Of a DNA stretch of 64,000 nt, positions 33,701 through 43,829 are shown in pieces. The stretch spans positions 67,236 to 131,235 of the forward strand of contig NW_014577920.1 of NCBI RefSeq assembly GCF_000485595.1, written 5' to 3'. Position numbers and translations under genes: made by a program. Each line of letters opens with the position of its first letter. Within the stretch, counting starts at the first letter, position 1. Source of the DNA: Priapulus caudatus. Its lineage: Eukaryota; Priapulida; Priapulimorpha; Priapulimorphida; Priapulidae. The notes beneath the pieces are model-generated. The model worked only from the letters and a program-made list of their open reading frames with translations. It ran no database searches and was not told the origin of the DNA.

Positions 33701-36700
33701 GTTAAATTTCGTCCCTGCTACATTTGTTAAATCGTACCACTACAGGGCTGCGAAATTAACGGGAGTCCGGAGTCAAATCATCCCTGATCTTCTGGTCGGA
33801 CTCCTTTGACTTTGACATATTATCAGGGTCCGTGTGATCCCTGAAAAATCTGCGCCATACTAACAGTAACTAGTCGTTCCGGAGCACGCCTCGCGGAATT
33901 AACAGAAACACAATTAATGCAAAAAAAAAAAAGAAATGAAAAAACTACTGTATTTTTTTTAGCTATGTCCAAATAAAATTGCCAAGACGTGCCACACAGA
34001 ATCTTTAAAAATAAGCCACATGCGTTATTGTTAATATCTTTAATTTTGAACCTTCCAGACTGCGGACTCCCTCTTTTTTGAGGAGTAGGCTGGTACTACT
34101 ACTCAGGTTGGACTCCCTTGTTCAAAAGTCAATTTCTACCCCTGACTATTCTCGCATAAATTGAAAATTCTGCTTGTTACGTTATATTTTTTAGCGGGCT
34201 GATGGTTTTTGCTTTACCCCAATAACAATTTTTATTAAATGTCTCAATTTTGAACCTATGTTTACACACGTGTTACTCAGCATTCATGTAATTGTATTGG
34301 TGAAGATCAGAGAATAACTTAGCGAATAAGCATTCGAGAATCAGTTCCTGGGGAACATCATGATCTAAACACTTATGGAATTTTTGCATTTTCTGCTTAC
34401 CGTATCAGTTTTATAACTGTCATCACTGGGCTAATTGCCTGCACGGCATTTTCCGGTATGATCATGATTTGATGGCTACTAAGTATTAAACTAACCATCT
34501 ATATACTACTCGCTCCAAAAAAAAAAAAACAAAAAAAAAAAAAAAAAAAAAATGTCCAGTCTCATCCATATGGACCTCGGAGGTCAAATCCAATGCGCCA
34601 ATGACATCAGCATCAAAAGTTAAATACCCCTCTGATAACGTCTTTGCGCTTTCTCTTTAGGTAGTGGCTCCATATTTCGATTTGCATTGAGAACGGACAA
34701 ACAAACAGCCGTACATACACAAATATGTGTTAGATTGACAGGTGCTCATGTCACTCGGGGTTTGTCTTTGTATAGTGATACACACAGTTACGTACACAGT
34801 ATCACAGTCGGCTCAAAATGAAAACTTTTCGACTAAGAAGTTAAATTATACGCCCTAGTTACACAGCTGAAGTGGTCACAATGACCAACAACAGTCATTT
34901 TTTGCCTTTGGTACACTCTGCGCGAACTTTATATGCGAGTGTATTTGTGTGTTAACACACTCCTCAAGTTCATTTCCTTGCACGCCGCCATCAGCCTGCG
35001 AATCTATTTTTGCAGAACGCTTGCCAACATTTAAATGCAGCTCGCCGAATAACAAGCCTTGGTGTTGTTCATCGGCTTCGCACGGCCTCTTATCACTGCT
35101 TCAACCACTTTGTCTAAGCTGCGGATGACGGCGCACGAAGACGTTTGTAAACACGGTTCTACATGAATCTGTTGCTCGTGGTGACGGGCCCCAGAGATCA
35201 AATAGAGCAGAACACGCAACACACAATAGTTAGCCTAGTGAAGGCGACGTTTAACCTCGCCGGTGGCCGATGTGAAGATGTTACCTAGCCTCGGTGTGGT
35301 CTATTTGTCACTTATGACGCTACTTTGGGAAGAACTGTGCTGTAATGTATCTATAAGCCGAAGTTTACTTAGTGAATTTCCAGGGCAACAAAAGAGTGGA
35401 ATTCCACGCGCACTGGGCTTTAATTGTTAGTCATGGCTACGTTTAATTTTACCACGAGAAAGGCTATCGGAATTATGCACGTAAGTTCTATTCACACAAA
35501 TCGAATGCTTATTCAAGTCTATTTTTGTATGCTGCATAAAGCCTGTTTGTGCATTCGTGCTAGCCGAGGCTTTGCCCAAACGCAGAGCATATAGAGCGAA
35601 ACCTGGATAAACCACTTTGAAGTAGTGTCAGCAGAAACAGGCAAGATATTATATGTGTGTGTTGAGGAATTACACAAATCCATTTTGCTGAATCATCATA
35701 ATAATAATTAAGGCACTTAACCAGCCAAGGGACGTTTCCCTTATGCAGGGGTATCTGGCGCGCACGTAGCGTGAAACAGCTATTTAAGCTATAAAGAAGC
35801 TATGCGGCTACAAGTCCTAAAAGTGTTCTTCGCGGTGCAGTGGTTATCAAACAGGTTTGTTCCAATTGACAGCTGTTAGGGTGTGTCAGAACTGAATGGT
35901 GGCATTTACGTGTGCACTAATCGGCTAGTCACATTTCTCTGTTTCAATCTAAAATGTTTCATTTACTCTATCTATCTGTCTGTTCTGTTCTGTCTGTCTG
36001 TCTGTCTGTCTGTCTGTTCTGTCTGTCTGCCCTGCCTGCCTCGCCTGCCTGCCTGCCTGCCTGGCCTGCTGTCTTGTCTGTCCTGTCTGTCTGTCTATAT
36101 CTGTCCTGTCTATTACTCCTATTATCTTTATCTACACTCTATATATTTATATCTATATCTATATATAGAGCCTATATATCCCTACTATCTCATAATACTA
36201 AGTGAGCTATATATCTTTTATCTCTTGCACCACTCTCTGTACATGTCTCCCCACTCGGCCATCTCTTCTCCAGATTGTGACACGCCAATCACACTTCAGG
36301 GTGAACTTGCCGACAAGAGCTCCTCGTCCGAGGACACCATCGTCACGTCTATACTGCGCCTCCGTGTGCGCACCTACCACCGCAGCAGCAGCAGTACCAG
36401 CGACCATGTCTGACCCGGAGTTTCTCCTCGTGGACGGCGATGTCGACCATCTTCTTGTTCCCCAAATCGCACGACGAGGCCTGTTATCGCCCGACTTGGT
36501 CCGGACTCGTCAAGACGACGAGACCGTGACGTCGTGCGCGCCGATGCCGTCTCTGCGGAAGCCGTCGTCCGGAAGCTCCGGACGCTCGCGGGACGGAAGA
36601 TGTCGGACGGTGTGATGGCCGCCCGAAGAAAAGGCACCGTCGAGCTTCTAATGTGCCGCGAAAGAAGAGAGGAGTGGAGGAGGAGGAGGCAGGACGTAGG

Positions 36701-37330
36701 GGACGAGCGGCTGGTGACCATCTCTTGGTGGAGGCTACAGAGGCAGGAGTCTCTTGGGGGAGACTCTCCAGAGGAGAGGAGTTTTCCTCTTGGAAGACTT
36801 CGCAGAGGACGGGAATTCATGCTTGGGAGGAGGCTGCCAGCGCGAGGGTCGGCGCCTGGGGGCTTGAGTCGTTGGGCGGGCTGCGGACGTCGCCGCCGCG
36901 TCGGCGTCAGCGTCATCTGGCAGCCGGAGCGGCAATCGTCGCGGCTCTCGCGAGCATGCGCTACGTCCCAGCACTTGCCGTCAACACGCCGCCCTCCGCT
37001 GGATCCGAGGTGGTGGCACACCGCTCTCGAGCGCGGCCGCCAGTTGGAAAAAAGTTTATTTTTTGGCCTACTGTTTCAAGCATCGCGTGCAATGAAAATA
37101 GCACTATAAATTTGGTTTGCTTGTACTCTATGCAATTTACAGGGCTTCTTTTGGCATTTCCGGGCTCTTTCTGGCATTTTGGGGCCTAAAATCGCACCTG
37201 AGCCCCGTGATATTTTTTTCACTGTGCGCGCGCGCATTCGAGTTATACATCTTCTTGGCTCCTGACTTGTGAAAGCCCGTGGGTGGTGGCAAAAGAGTGG
37301 TGGTGGGGACGAGTGTGGGTGCGGTAGGGG
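30731..37330. repeat. Block A': indel-rich second copy of 1-6.4 kb
   Basis: It is collinear with block A at an offset of about 30.73 kb, beginning CATAGGA and ending in the 53-bp minisatellite. Extra or missing single bases are seen every 10-20 bases. Specific differences include an A-rich insertion at about 33901-33948 and a poly-A run at 34516-34551 where block A has unique sequence. Confidence 0.85.
36274..37009 (+). pseudogene. EEF2K: Second copy of the eEF2K linker exon, frameshifted
   Basis: It aligns along the full length of the exon at 5312-5993, including the acceptor (CTTCTCCAG) and the final CTGGATC before the donor. Its first 130 bases are open (CDTPITLQGELADKSSSSED, then TIVTSILR) where the other copy has a stop. 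Later it shifts frame several times, for example in the Glu run and the RRESLG repeats. The two copies therefore look like independent noisy readings of one exon. Confidence 0.75.
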
Positions 37331-37620
37331 AGCNNNNNNNNNNNNNNNNNNNNNNNNNGAGCGTGAGCGTGGGTGAGTGGGGAGGGCACTGAGAGCGTGG
37401 GTGGATGGGGAGAGCGTGAGCGTGGGTGAGTGGGGAGGGCACTGAGAGCGTGGGTGGATGGGGAGAGCGTGGGTGAGTGGGGAGGGCATGGGTGGGTGGG
37501 TAGGAGCCTCCATTCACAGAGCGTGAGTGGGTGGGCAGCGGGGCTACGTTCGCAGAGCGTGAGTGGGTGGGCAGCGGGGCTACGTTCGCAGAGCGTGAGT
37601 GGGTGGGCAGGCATCTCCCT
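37280..37620. repeat. Minisatellites (53-bp and 36-bp units) around an assembly gap
   Basis: The 53-bp unit of the eEF2K intron (see 6255-6410) continues here, interrupted by 25 N at 37334-37358. It is followed at about 37511-37606 by three units of a 36-bp repeat (GAGTGGGTGGGCAGCGGGGC plus TACGTTCGCAGAGCGT). The sequence after 37500 has no counterpart in block A. Confidence 0.85.
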
Positions 37621-37885
37621 TCACAGCCAGTCGCTCTAACTTCTCAGCCGTCGTCTTGCGTCGAGACATCGACGCGTGCGCACCTTCACGTCGTTCCGTC
37701 TCTCCTCCCCCACGCCAGGGTAAAGAATACACGGGAGCGATGAGCGATTCGCTCTACAAACCTCCGAAATTGCTCCCGTGAGGCTCGAAATAGCTCCCAT
37801 AAAATTTAAAACGTGAAATTTCTTTAGCGCAAAAATGACAGCTAGTGCTTCCTTCTGAACTTGGCTATAGCGGCGCTGTGTATCT
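37621..37885. other. No gene recognised
   Basis: Short unique interval between the minisatellite and the fold-back element. Confidence 0.4.
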
Positions 37886-38349
37886 GAGGCGTGTTCAGGA
37901 GACCGAACGCTCGCTCGCGCTCGCTCGCGCTCGCCTTCTGAACGACACTGCGCGAGCGAGCGCGAGCGAGCGCGAGCGAGCGTTTGCGCGCAAGTTTGAA
38001 AAGCTGTTCGCTCAGTGCGCGAGTTGTTTACAAGATGGCGACGAAAAATCTGGCGAATGCGAATCTAACATTTCTGACGTCAATTTGCAATCTATTTCAA
38101 CTTTATTTCACTTTTCATTCATTCATTTATTTCTAAATTCAATTTGTATCAATTTCGTCTGCTAATTCGTTTAACAGTACTTGTTCTCTCGCGATTAAAA
38201 TCTGCTGAGTAACCCTCCATGGGGGCCGCCATCTTTGATCGAGCGAGCGCACAAGCGAGCGCACAGCGAGCGCTCGTGTGTCGTTCAGGAGGCGCTGCGT
38301 TCGTTGATCGAGCGTTCGCATCGAGCGCTCGCTCTCCTGAACACGCCTC
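37886..38349. mobile_element. Foldback/MITE element with GAGCGAGCGC-rich termini, 464 bp
   Basis: The termini are 28-bp inverted repeats with two mismatches, starting GAGGCGTGTTCAGGAGA. Subterminal GAGCGAGCGC runs and a second inverted motif (GAACGACAC / GTGTCGTTC) lie inside both ends. The centre is AT-rich and non-coding. The right terminus abuts a Ty3/Gypsy RT fragment exactly, so it probably inserted into that fragment. No target duplication could be assigned. Confidence 0.75.
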
Positions 38350-38607
38350 TGTTAGCGTCTTGGATACGTTAGCAATTGGGCGCTCACTGCCGTCACGATA
38401 GCGGTGAAACAACACTGCTCCAATGCCAACTTCTGATGCATCGCATGACACCCCAATCGGCAGGGATGGGTCGAAATGCGCCAGCACTGAATCCGTGCAA
38501 AGCACCTGTTTCAGCTGCTGAAAAGTCGCTTGCTCACTACTGCCCCACTTCCATGGTATGTCCTTCTTGGTCAGTCGATAGAGAGGCTCGGTGAGAGTGG
38601 CTAAGTT
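38350..38607 (-). pseudogene. Ty3/Gypsy fragment: end of RT and start of RNase H
   Basis: An open minus-strand stretch reading LYRLTKKDIPWKW, then LCTDSVLAHFDPSLPIGVSC and DASEVGIGAVLFHRY, ending SKTLTE. This is the linker between RT and RNase H with the first catalytic Asp of RNase H (CDASxxGIGAVL). The fragment is cut by the foldback element at 38349 and ends in a poly-A/T run at 38608, with no other part of the element nearby. Confidence 0.9.
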
Positions 38608-39517
38608 ATTTTTTTTTTTTTTGACTAAAGAAAATTGACAATAAAATGTTTAGGGTTGCTGGGAATAAATAGGGTCGGTCGGGAAACCGTAACCATACCT
38701 ATATTTTGTTTTGGCCTAAGTCAAAGAACACTATATACTTATCTTAAGTATGGGGCACCACCTTGCCAAACACTGTCAGTGATAAAATTAATTGTGGTAG
38801 ATATACATACTAAGTCAATTATGTTACTAGTCCTATTGGACAAAGCTTTGCCAAAAAATCATTCAGTGTTAAAGTGACCAGAAACTTAAAATAATAAACA
38901 TTAGTCGATTAGAGATCCACAGAATCACAATAATATTACTACTACTACATACATGTCAACCCCTTCGGATGCCCACCTGTATAACCTTCTGGAAAAATCC
39001 ATAAAATCCATATTAAAGAAATCCTTAGGATCTAAAATCACAACAAAATGAGTTTAATATTAACACTTTATTAACCGAGAGTCATCTCTGCAGTCTCTAG
39101 TCTGCATTCACTGCAGCAGCAGTAACCTTCCTTGAATTATCAAGATTGACCAATCATCATGGGTGCTCAGGTAGAAACTCGCCTCAGGATATGCCGTTAC
39201 AACGACGAAAATTCGTTGGGTTCAAATGCAGCTCGTTGCGCATGCTCGGAAGTCGAACGAGGTCTCATTGCCCCGAGACTTCAGTTAAACATCCGGTTGA
39301 TGTTCTTTGTTCTCTTTACTTGTGTGCACGTGTTCATGCGTTATTTCATCGTTCTCTAAACAAAACAGCATGCAATAAATTTTGAGCCAAGTTTGTTAAT
39401 AATCCGTATGATTTTAGGTGTACACCCGTAAGCAATTTAAATGGATGAAAATCCGTAAAACTTACGGACATTCCGTATATGTTGACATGTATGCTACTAT
39501 AGGCAGGGGCTGGAGGT
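38608..39517. other. No gene recognised
   Basis: AT-rich DNA. Poly-T at 38610-38621. No conserved frame. Confidence 0.4.
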
Positions 39518-39922
39518 ATGGCAGCCGTATCTCCAATTTACGGGGCTGGAGGTACGGCAGTCCATTTGCTTTCATACAAACGAGACAAAGATGGCGCCGG
39601 ATGGCGGCAGGTTTTCGAAATAATGCCTTGGGAAATAAATTCACGATTTGAGAGTTTCGATGAGCTAGAAAACACTCGGATTAGGTATGAAAATGAACAT
39701 TATTGTAAACTTACATCAGAAGATCACAAATATTTGCCTCAGCCCTCCAACAAATGCCAAAAACTGGGACTTCAACGAACGACGGCTGCCGTACCTCCAG
39801 CCACGGCAATAATACTAATAGTAATAGTAATAGTCACTGTCATATTCATACTCATGGTAAACCAGATGAGAGACCGGATACCAGAGAAGCGTCGCCTGAG
39901 AGGTGTTGATCCTGCCCGCTAA
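39518..39922 (+). CDS. Fragment resembling the N-terminal region of ZSWIM/FAR1-like transposon-derived proteins
   Basis: The open frame contains SRFESFDELENTRIRYENEH, like the F-x-SF-x-ELE...YE segment that begins FAR1/ZSWIM-type (MULE-related) proteins of invertebrates. Downstream, an ATAATACTAATAGT repeat gives an apparent hydrophobic stretch that is probably not biological. There is no SWIM finger or transposase core in the window. I regard it as a fragment of an unknown element; function is not assignable. Confidence 0.25.
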   Translation: MAAVSPIYGAGGTAVHLLSYKRDKDGAGWRQVFEIMPWEINSRFESFDELENTRIRYENEHYCKLTSEDHKYLPQPSNKCQKLGLQRTTAAVPPATAIILIVIVIVTVIFILMVNQMRDRIPEKRRLRGVDPAR

Positions 39923-40114
39923 GCGCGAATCTTGCGCGCAGTTCCGCGGCAAGGCGCACGCGACCGCGGGAACGTCCTACGAAAGTATCACGCGCTGGCA
40001 GCTAACTTCTATTGGTTATAACACAAACCACGTGACAAAATATGCAAATTATCTCCTGTACCGGCCTGAATATAGACAAACCCTTCTACAAGCTGCATCT
40101 GACTATGTCAGATG

Positions 40115-40445
40115 AGCTAATAATTACTAGTAAGTACTACTACTAGTACTACTAAGTACTAGCACTACTAGTACTAGTACTAGTTACTACCAGGAGCTAA
40201 TAATGACAAACTGTGTTACTAGTAAGTTACTAATAATGATGACTCCTGTTACCTCTACTAGTACTACTACTAGTACTACTACTACTAGTACTACTACTAC
40301 TAGTTACTACTATAGTACTAGAGCTACTACTACTAGTACTAATACTATCAGTACTAATAATAACAAATTGTCATTGTTGTCAATGACAATTTGTCATGAC
40401 AATTTGTCATTATTAGCTCCTGATACTATATAGTATAGTACTACT
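40115..40445. repeat. TACTAG-rich palindromic repeat containing a TIR element
   Basis: Many overlapping TACTAG/CTAGTA units (self-complementary). Embedded is a 232-bp element at 40191-40422 with perfect 20-bp terminal inverted repeats CAGGAGCTAATAATGACAAA. Its right half also has back-to-back TGACAATTTGTCA palindromes. Confidence 0.75.
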
Positions 40446-40861
40446 AGTTCCAAGAAACGCTCTTTGCTAGGGTTAGAATACCCCTATACTAGACACAGGC
40501 ACTTGAAGCGTTTCAATAAAATATATTGCTAACTAAATACGAAATATATTTACTACCAAATTCTTCATGTTTCTATAGGCCTACTATCTTTCACCTATTA
40601 TTGCCGACAGTTTCCTGTAAATTCCGTCGAAATCCTACGTCCAACATACGCTGCTGGCTGCCATTGCTGTCGTGGCGCGACTGTTGCACGCTTACACTAA
40701 TATATATAGCAGGTAGGAAAGCGTGCTGCCAAAATTCGCTCGACGCTCGCTTCATTTGACACTTTCACAGCACGAATATACATCCAACAGTGTTCACTTG
40801 TTATAAAAACATAATGTGTCTGTTCGTAACCGAGCTGTGTCACGCAAAATCACAGAAAGAC

Positions 40862-41197
40862 TGACGAAATTCTCGCGCTCGCGAACCTTGCCCAGTAATG
40901 GAAATGGCTGTCAGAATCAGGAAACATCTACGGGCGCTCTTCGTGACCTCATTGTTGCGCCGCAACGCTGGAACGTTTTTGCAACGTTCCAATGGCGAGG
41001 CTCGTACGGGAGTTGGAAAGCAGTGCGCCGCCTGCGCGCCGCCTATAGCCCATAGACTGCCACTCGCTCCCACCTCTCGGCTTAGCTTAGTCACTCGATG
41101 GGTAATCGAGGTGGGAGTGAGTCCCAGTCTATATAGCCTTTGTCCTTGCAGCCATTTCCATTACTGGGCAAGGTTCGCGAACGCGAGGATTTCGTCA
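40862..41197. repeat. Inverted repeat of a gag fragment around a 240-bp spacer, next to an ambiguous base
   Basis: 49-bp arms at 40862-40910 and 41149-41197 (two mismatches). The right arm is the truncated end of the minus-strand gag frame, and a single N lies at 41198. The spacer contains a second hairpin at about 41045-41138 sharing CTCCCACCTC / GAGGTGGGAG. Confidence 0.8.
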
Positions 41198-41877
41198 NTG
41201 ATTTTAAACAACGCTTTTAAGATTTCCTCATTGTTCACTGAACAGATGAAGCGTGTGCGCATGGCCTCGTCTAGGGGGTCTTTAATGGATGCGAAGTCAC
41301 ATGTAACTGCATCTTGTCTGATGCGTGCTGCCAGCTCTTGAATTTTCTCTCCCGGTTTCCGCCGCATCTCCGACCAGAATCTAAATCGCTCCCGAACGAC
41401 AAAGAGTTTGGGGTCGAACTGATTCTTCATGAATTCGGTGATCTCAGCCATGGTGATTTCATTGATGTTCTTCGGCGGCGTTTGCTGAGCAGCGAGGTTG
41501 CAGAGCAGCTTGTATGTCACCGTCGACTGGTTTGTTAGAAAAACCTGTGGCAGCTTTTCCTCTGGTATAGAGTTTGCTCCCGTATACGTGACGAAACGCG
41601 CCCAGTAATCCGCCCATAGCTCCGAAGTTGGCTCAAATGCTGTAAAGCTAGGGATACTAACTTGCGGTGTTGTCATAGAACCTGGCTTGGTAATTGTTGT
41701 AATCAGCGCCTCCATTTGCTGTCGCTGTGCCGCTAGCTGTTGTTCATGCCTTTCCTGCTGCTGCTGCTGCAGTTGCTGCTGAAACTGCTGTTGCTGCACC
41801 TGTTGTAGGCCCTGCTGTTGCTGCCGTAGCTCGAGCAGTTTCGCTGTATCTGACATCTTTCCCAGCACGTCACGCAA
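41161..41877 (-). pseudogene. Ty3/Gypsy gag (capsid), 3' truncated
   Basis: The frame opens near 41877 and includes MSDTAKLLELRQQQQ, a Gln-rich coiled stretch of about 45 residues, then a capsid-type domain (FEPTSELWADYWARF, FMKNQFDPKLFVVRERFRFW and RKPGEKIQELAARIRQDA). This is the Gag of a Ty3/Gypsy retrotransposon, which would form the particle core. The frame is cut at the inverted repeat; no zinc knuckle, protease or pol follows. The leader to its right contains a primer-binding site and LTR, so this is the 5' end of an element. Confidence 0.85.
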
Positions 41878-41980
41878 ACTCAGTCAGTGCTTGGACTCTC
41901 AGACTCTGTGGAAGTTACTTGCTCGTTGTAGCTATTAAACCTCCAACCTCAGAGTTGACTGGTGGCTAGAAACACCATCC

Positions 41981-41999
41981 AATCCCATCCTCGTCGCCA
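41981..41999 (-). promoter_or_regulatory. Primer-binding site matching tRNA-Ser 3' end
   Basis: On the minus strand TGGCGACGAGGATGGGATT lies immediately after the LTR. It is the complement of the 3' end AATCCCATCCTCGTCGCCA found in serine tRNAs (GCU type, from general knowledge). Confidence 0.75.
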
Positions 42000-42191
42000 C
42001 AAAATACTGTTGTATTTCTAGAAGTAAAGTCGTAAGAGCTGACGTATAATATATAAACTCAACAAAGGATTTATTCCAGCCACACTCCAGCCTGCAACGT
42101 AGTAGAGTGACCGCGCAAGTACATGGCTTTAGGAAATAATATAGCGCCACCTCTTGGGCCTAATATGGGCGAATGATACAATAATTTCACA
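42000..42191 (-). mobile_element. 5' LTR of the minus-strand gag element, about 192 bp
   Basis: On the minus strand it runs from TGTGAAATTATTG to the base before the primer-binding site. It contains an AATAAA polyadenylation signal (minus strand of about 42073). No matching 3' LTR was found in the window, consistent with truncation. Confidence 0.65.
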
Positions 42192-42443
42192 ATACTAGTA
42201 CGGTATCATTCATAATCATGTGCGAACTAAAACTAGTTGTCTGCAAACTACTACTACTACTACTACCAGCACTGTATCCCTGGTAATGCTACCACAACTG
42301 TGACACCATTAACGGGGCTATACGCGGGCAGGGTTGTGGGCGAGTACTCACTGAGTCAAATTCACAACCTTGAATCACTGATACTACTACTACTACTAAC
42401 TAGTACTATTCATACGTGATTATTATTATTTTCTCTACTACAG

Positions 42444-42732
42444 GACTGAATCTCGTCGCCGGCCCCTCCGTCACCGCGTCTCGCCGCCCCGCCGCTGTCA
42501 TATGGCGTTGTCGCTGAGACAGATGTTTGAGAAGTACGAGCGCGGGCAGACCGACGACCTCAACGACTACTTCCTGTCGCTCGCCGACCCCGCCGCCGAC
42601 CCCGCGACCCTCGCCGCGCGATTTGCCGACCTCCAGCACTGCGTGTCCTTCCTCGGCCGCGACCTCGACGCATACGTGCGCGCGACGGTCAAGGTCGCGT
42701 GGGCGGGCCGCGACGCGCGCCTCTCCGCGGCT
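42444..42732 (+). CDS. RRN3: RRN3 (TIF-IA), N-terminal exon
   Basis: From acceptor TCTACTACAG the open frame reads through SPPRRCHMALSLRQM, FEKYERGQTDDLNDYFLSL and CVSFLGRDLDAYVRATVK. This matches the start of RRN3/TIF-IA (SPPRKTVRF...VLLKYKKGETNDF in the human protein). RRN3 bridges RNA polymerase I to SL1 at ribosomal RNA promoters. The exon is GC-rich, unlike its surroundings. The likely donor is GCT/GTATAAG, followed by a TAA if read through. The next recognisable RRN3 sequence is 14.8 kb away because the intron contains the retroelement at 43069-56645. Confidence 0.85.
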
Positions 42733-43068
42733 GTATAAGCCTCTATGGATTGTAGTTAAGATTTCTCTAGGATTTTCTCCAGTAGAGGGCGTTGCTGTTG
42801 ATTTCAATTAAACAAGCGGGGCTTTTCTTAGAACAAAGGAAAGCAAGGTTTGTGGTGTCGCAGGAGTAATCGGCGTTTTGTTGCGATATGTGGAGAATTT
42901 TGATTAGGTGAATATGATTAAGGTGTAGCGTTTATAGATGATCGTTAGTGTAATGTTATCTAGTCGGGTAATAGCTTGATTATGTACTTTGTATGTTCAG
43001 AGATGCTGGTTTCTGTGGCTATGATTAGAAATAGGTTAATCATTGCTGGTTTGAAGCGAGAGTAGTAG
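42733..43068. other. RRN3 intron, 5' part
   Basis: AT-rich intron sequence before the LTR. The last four bases, GTAG, are the target-site copy. Confidence 0.6.
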
Positions 43069-43590
43069 TGTAGCGAGGAGTGTTTATGGTACATAAACAC
43101 CGGCTACATCCGAGCCAGCCCGCCCGTCGCGATAATGAATCCCGATGGTGACACTGAGGTGCGACAAAGGAGAAGAGGCGATGGTCGAGAAGCACCTGCT
43201 CTCGAAATCGCACCGTGAGAAACTCGCGCCGTGAGAAACGTGTCACTAAGGCGCAGGTTTATGATAACCAATTACGGACAGACTTGAAAGCGAAGGCTCT
43301 AGCCGAGCTCGGGAGAACTTGGCTGTCTTTCTGACTGACTCTTCTTCCCTCGTTTGCTCTAGCGTTCACTCACATTCCACATCTTGCATTACGTACTCTG
43401 TATCTCGCATCTAGTTCGACGTCCGTCATGTCGAGCAATAAACATCAGTGTGGTACGTTACTACCGTAGTTGTTGTCTATCTGTTGGTTTGCGCTCTCCC
43501 ACGTCTGCATCTACCTACATACCTACACCTACCTACGCCTAGCCTTAGATCGCCAGTAGTCATACCCCGCTAACGAAACACATCGTTACA
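43069..43590 (+). repeat. 5' LTR
   Basis: It starts TGTAGCGAGGAG and ends CATCGTTACA. An AATAAA signal lies at about 43437. It is matched over its full length by 56128-56645. Confidence 0.93.
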
Positions 43591-43591
43591 C

Positions 43592-43609
43592 TGGAGCCGC
43601 CTGTAAAAG
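43592..43609 (+). promoter_or_regulatory. Presumed primer-binding site
   Basis: TGGAGCCGCCTGTAAAAG begins one base after the LTR and opens with the TGG expected for pairing with a tRNA CCA end. I could not assign the tRNA. Confidence 0.5.
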
Positions 43610-43829
43610 AGTTGGGTTATTGTGCGAGCACGCGTGGTGCTGCCCTGTGCCTTCATCGCCGACTGGAGCCGATCTACTGAGCAAATTGCTAAGGTAGGTG
43701 AGCATTGTAGATACTTGATGGCTATGCTATATGCTGAATTACTGTCGCAAAGTTCTCCCCGATAGTACTAAGGGTAGTTATGTTATGGAGATAGTATTAC
43801 ACTAGTACGTACGACGTTTAACTCATACG

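Noticed and set aside
39780..39860. Hydrophobic stretch suggesting a transmembrane protein
   Set aside because: It derives from an ATAATACTAATAGTAATAGT simple repeat; isoleucine/valine runs are a by-product.
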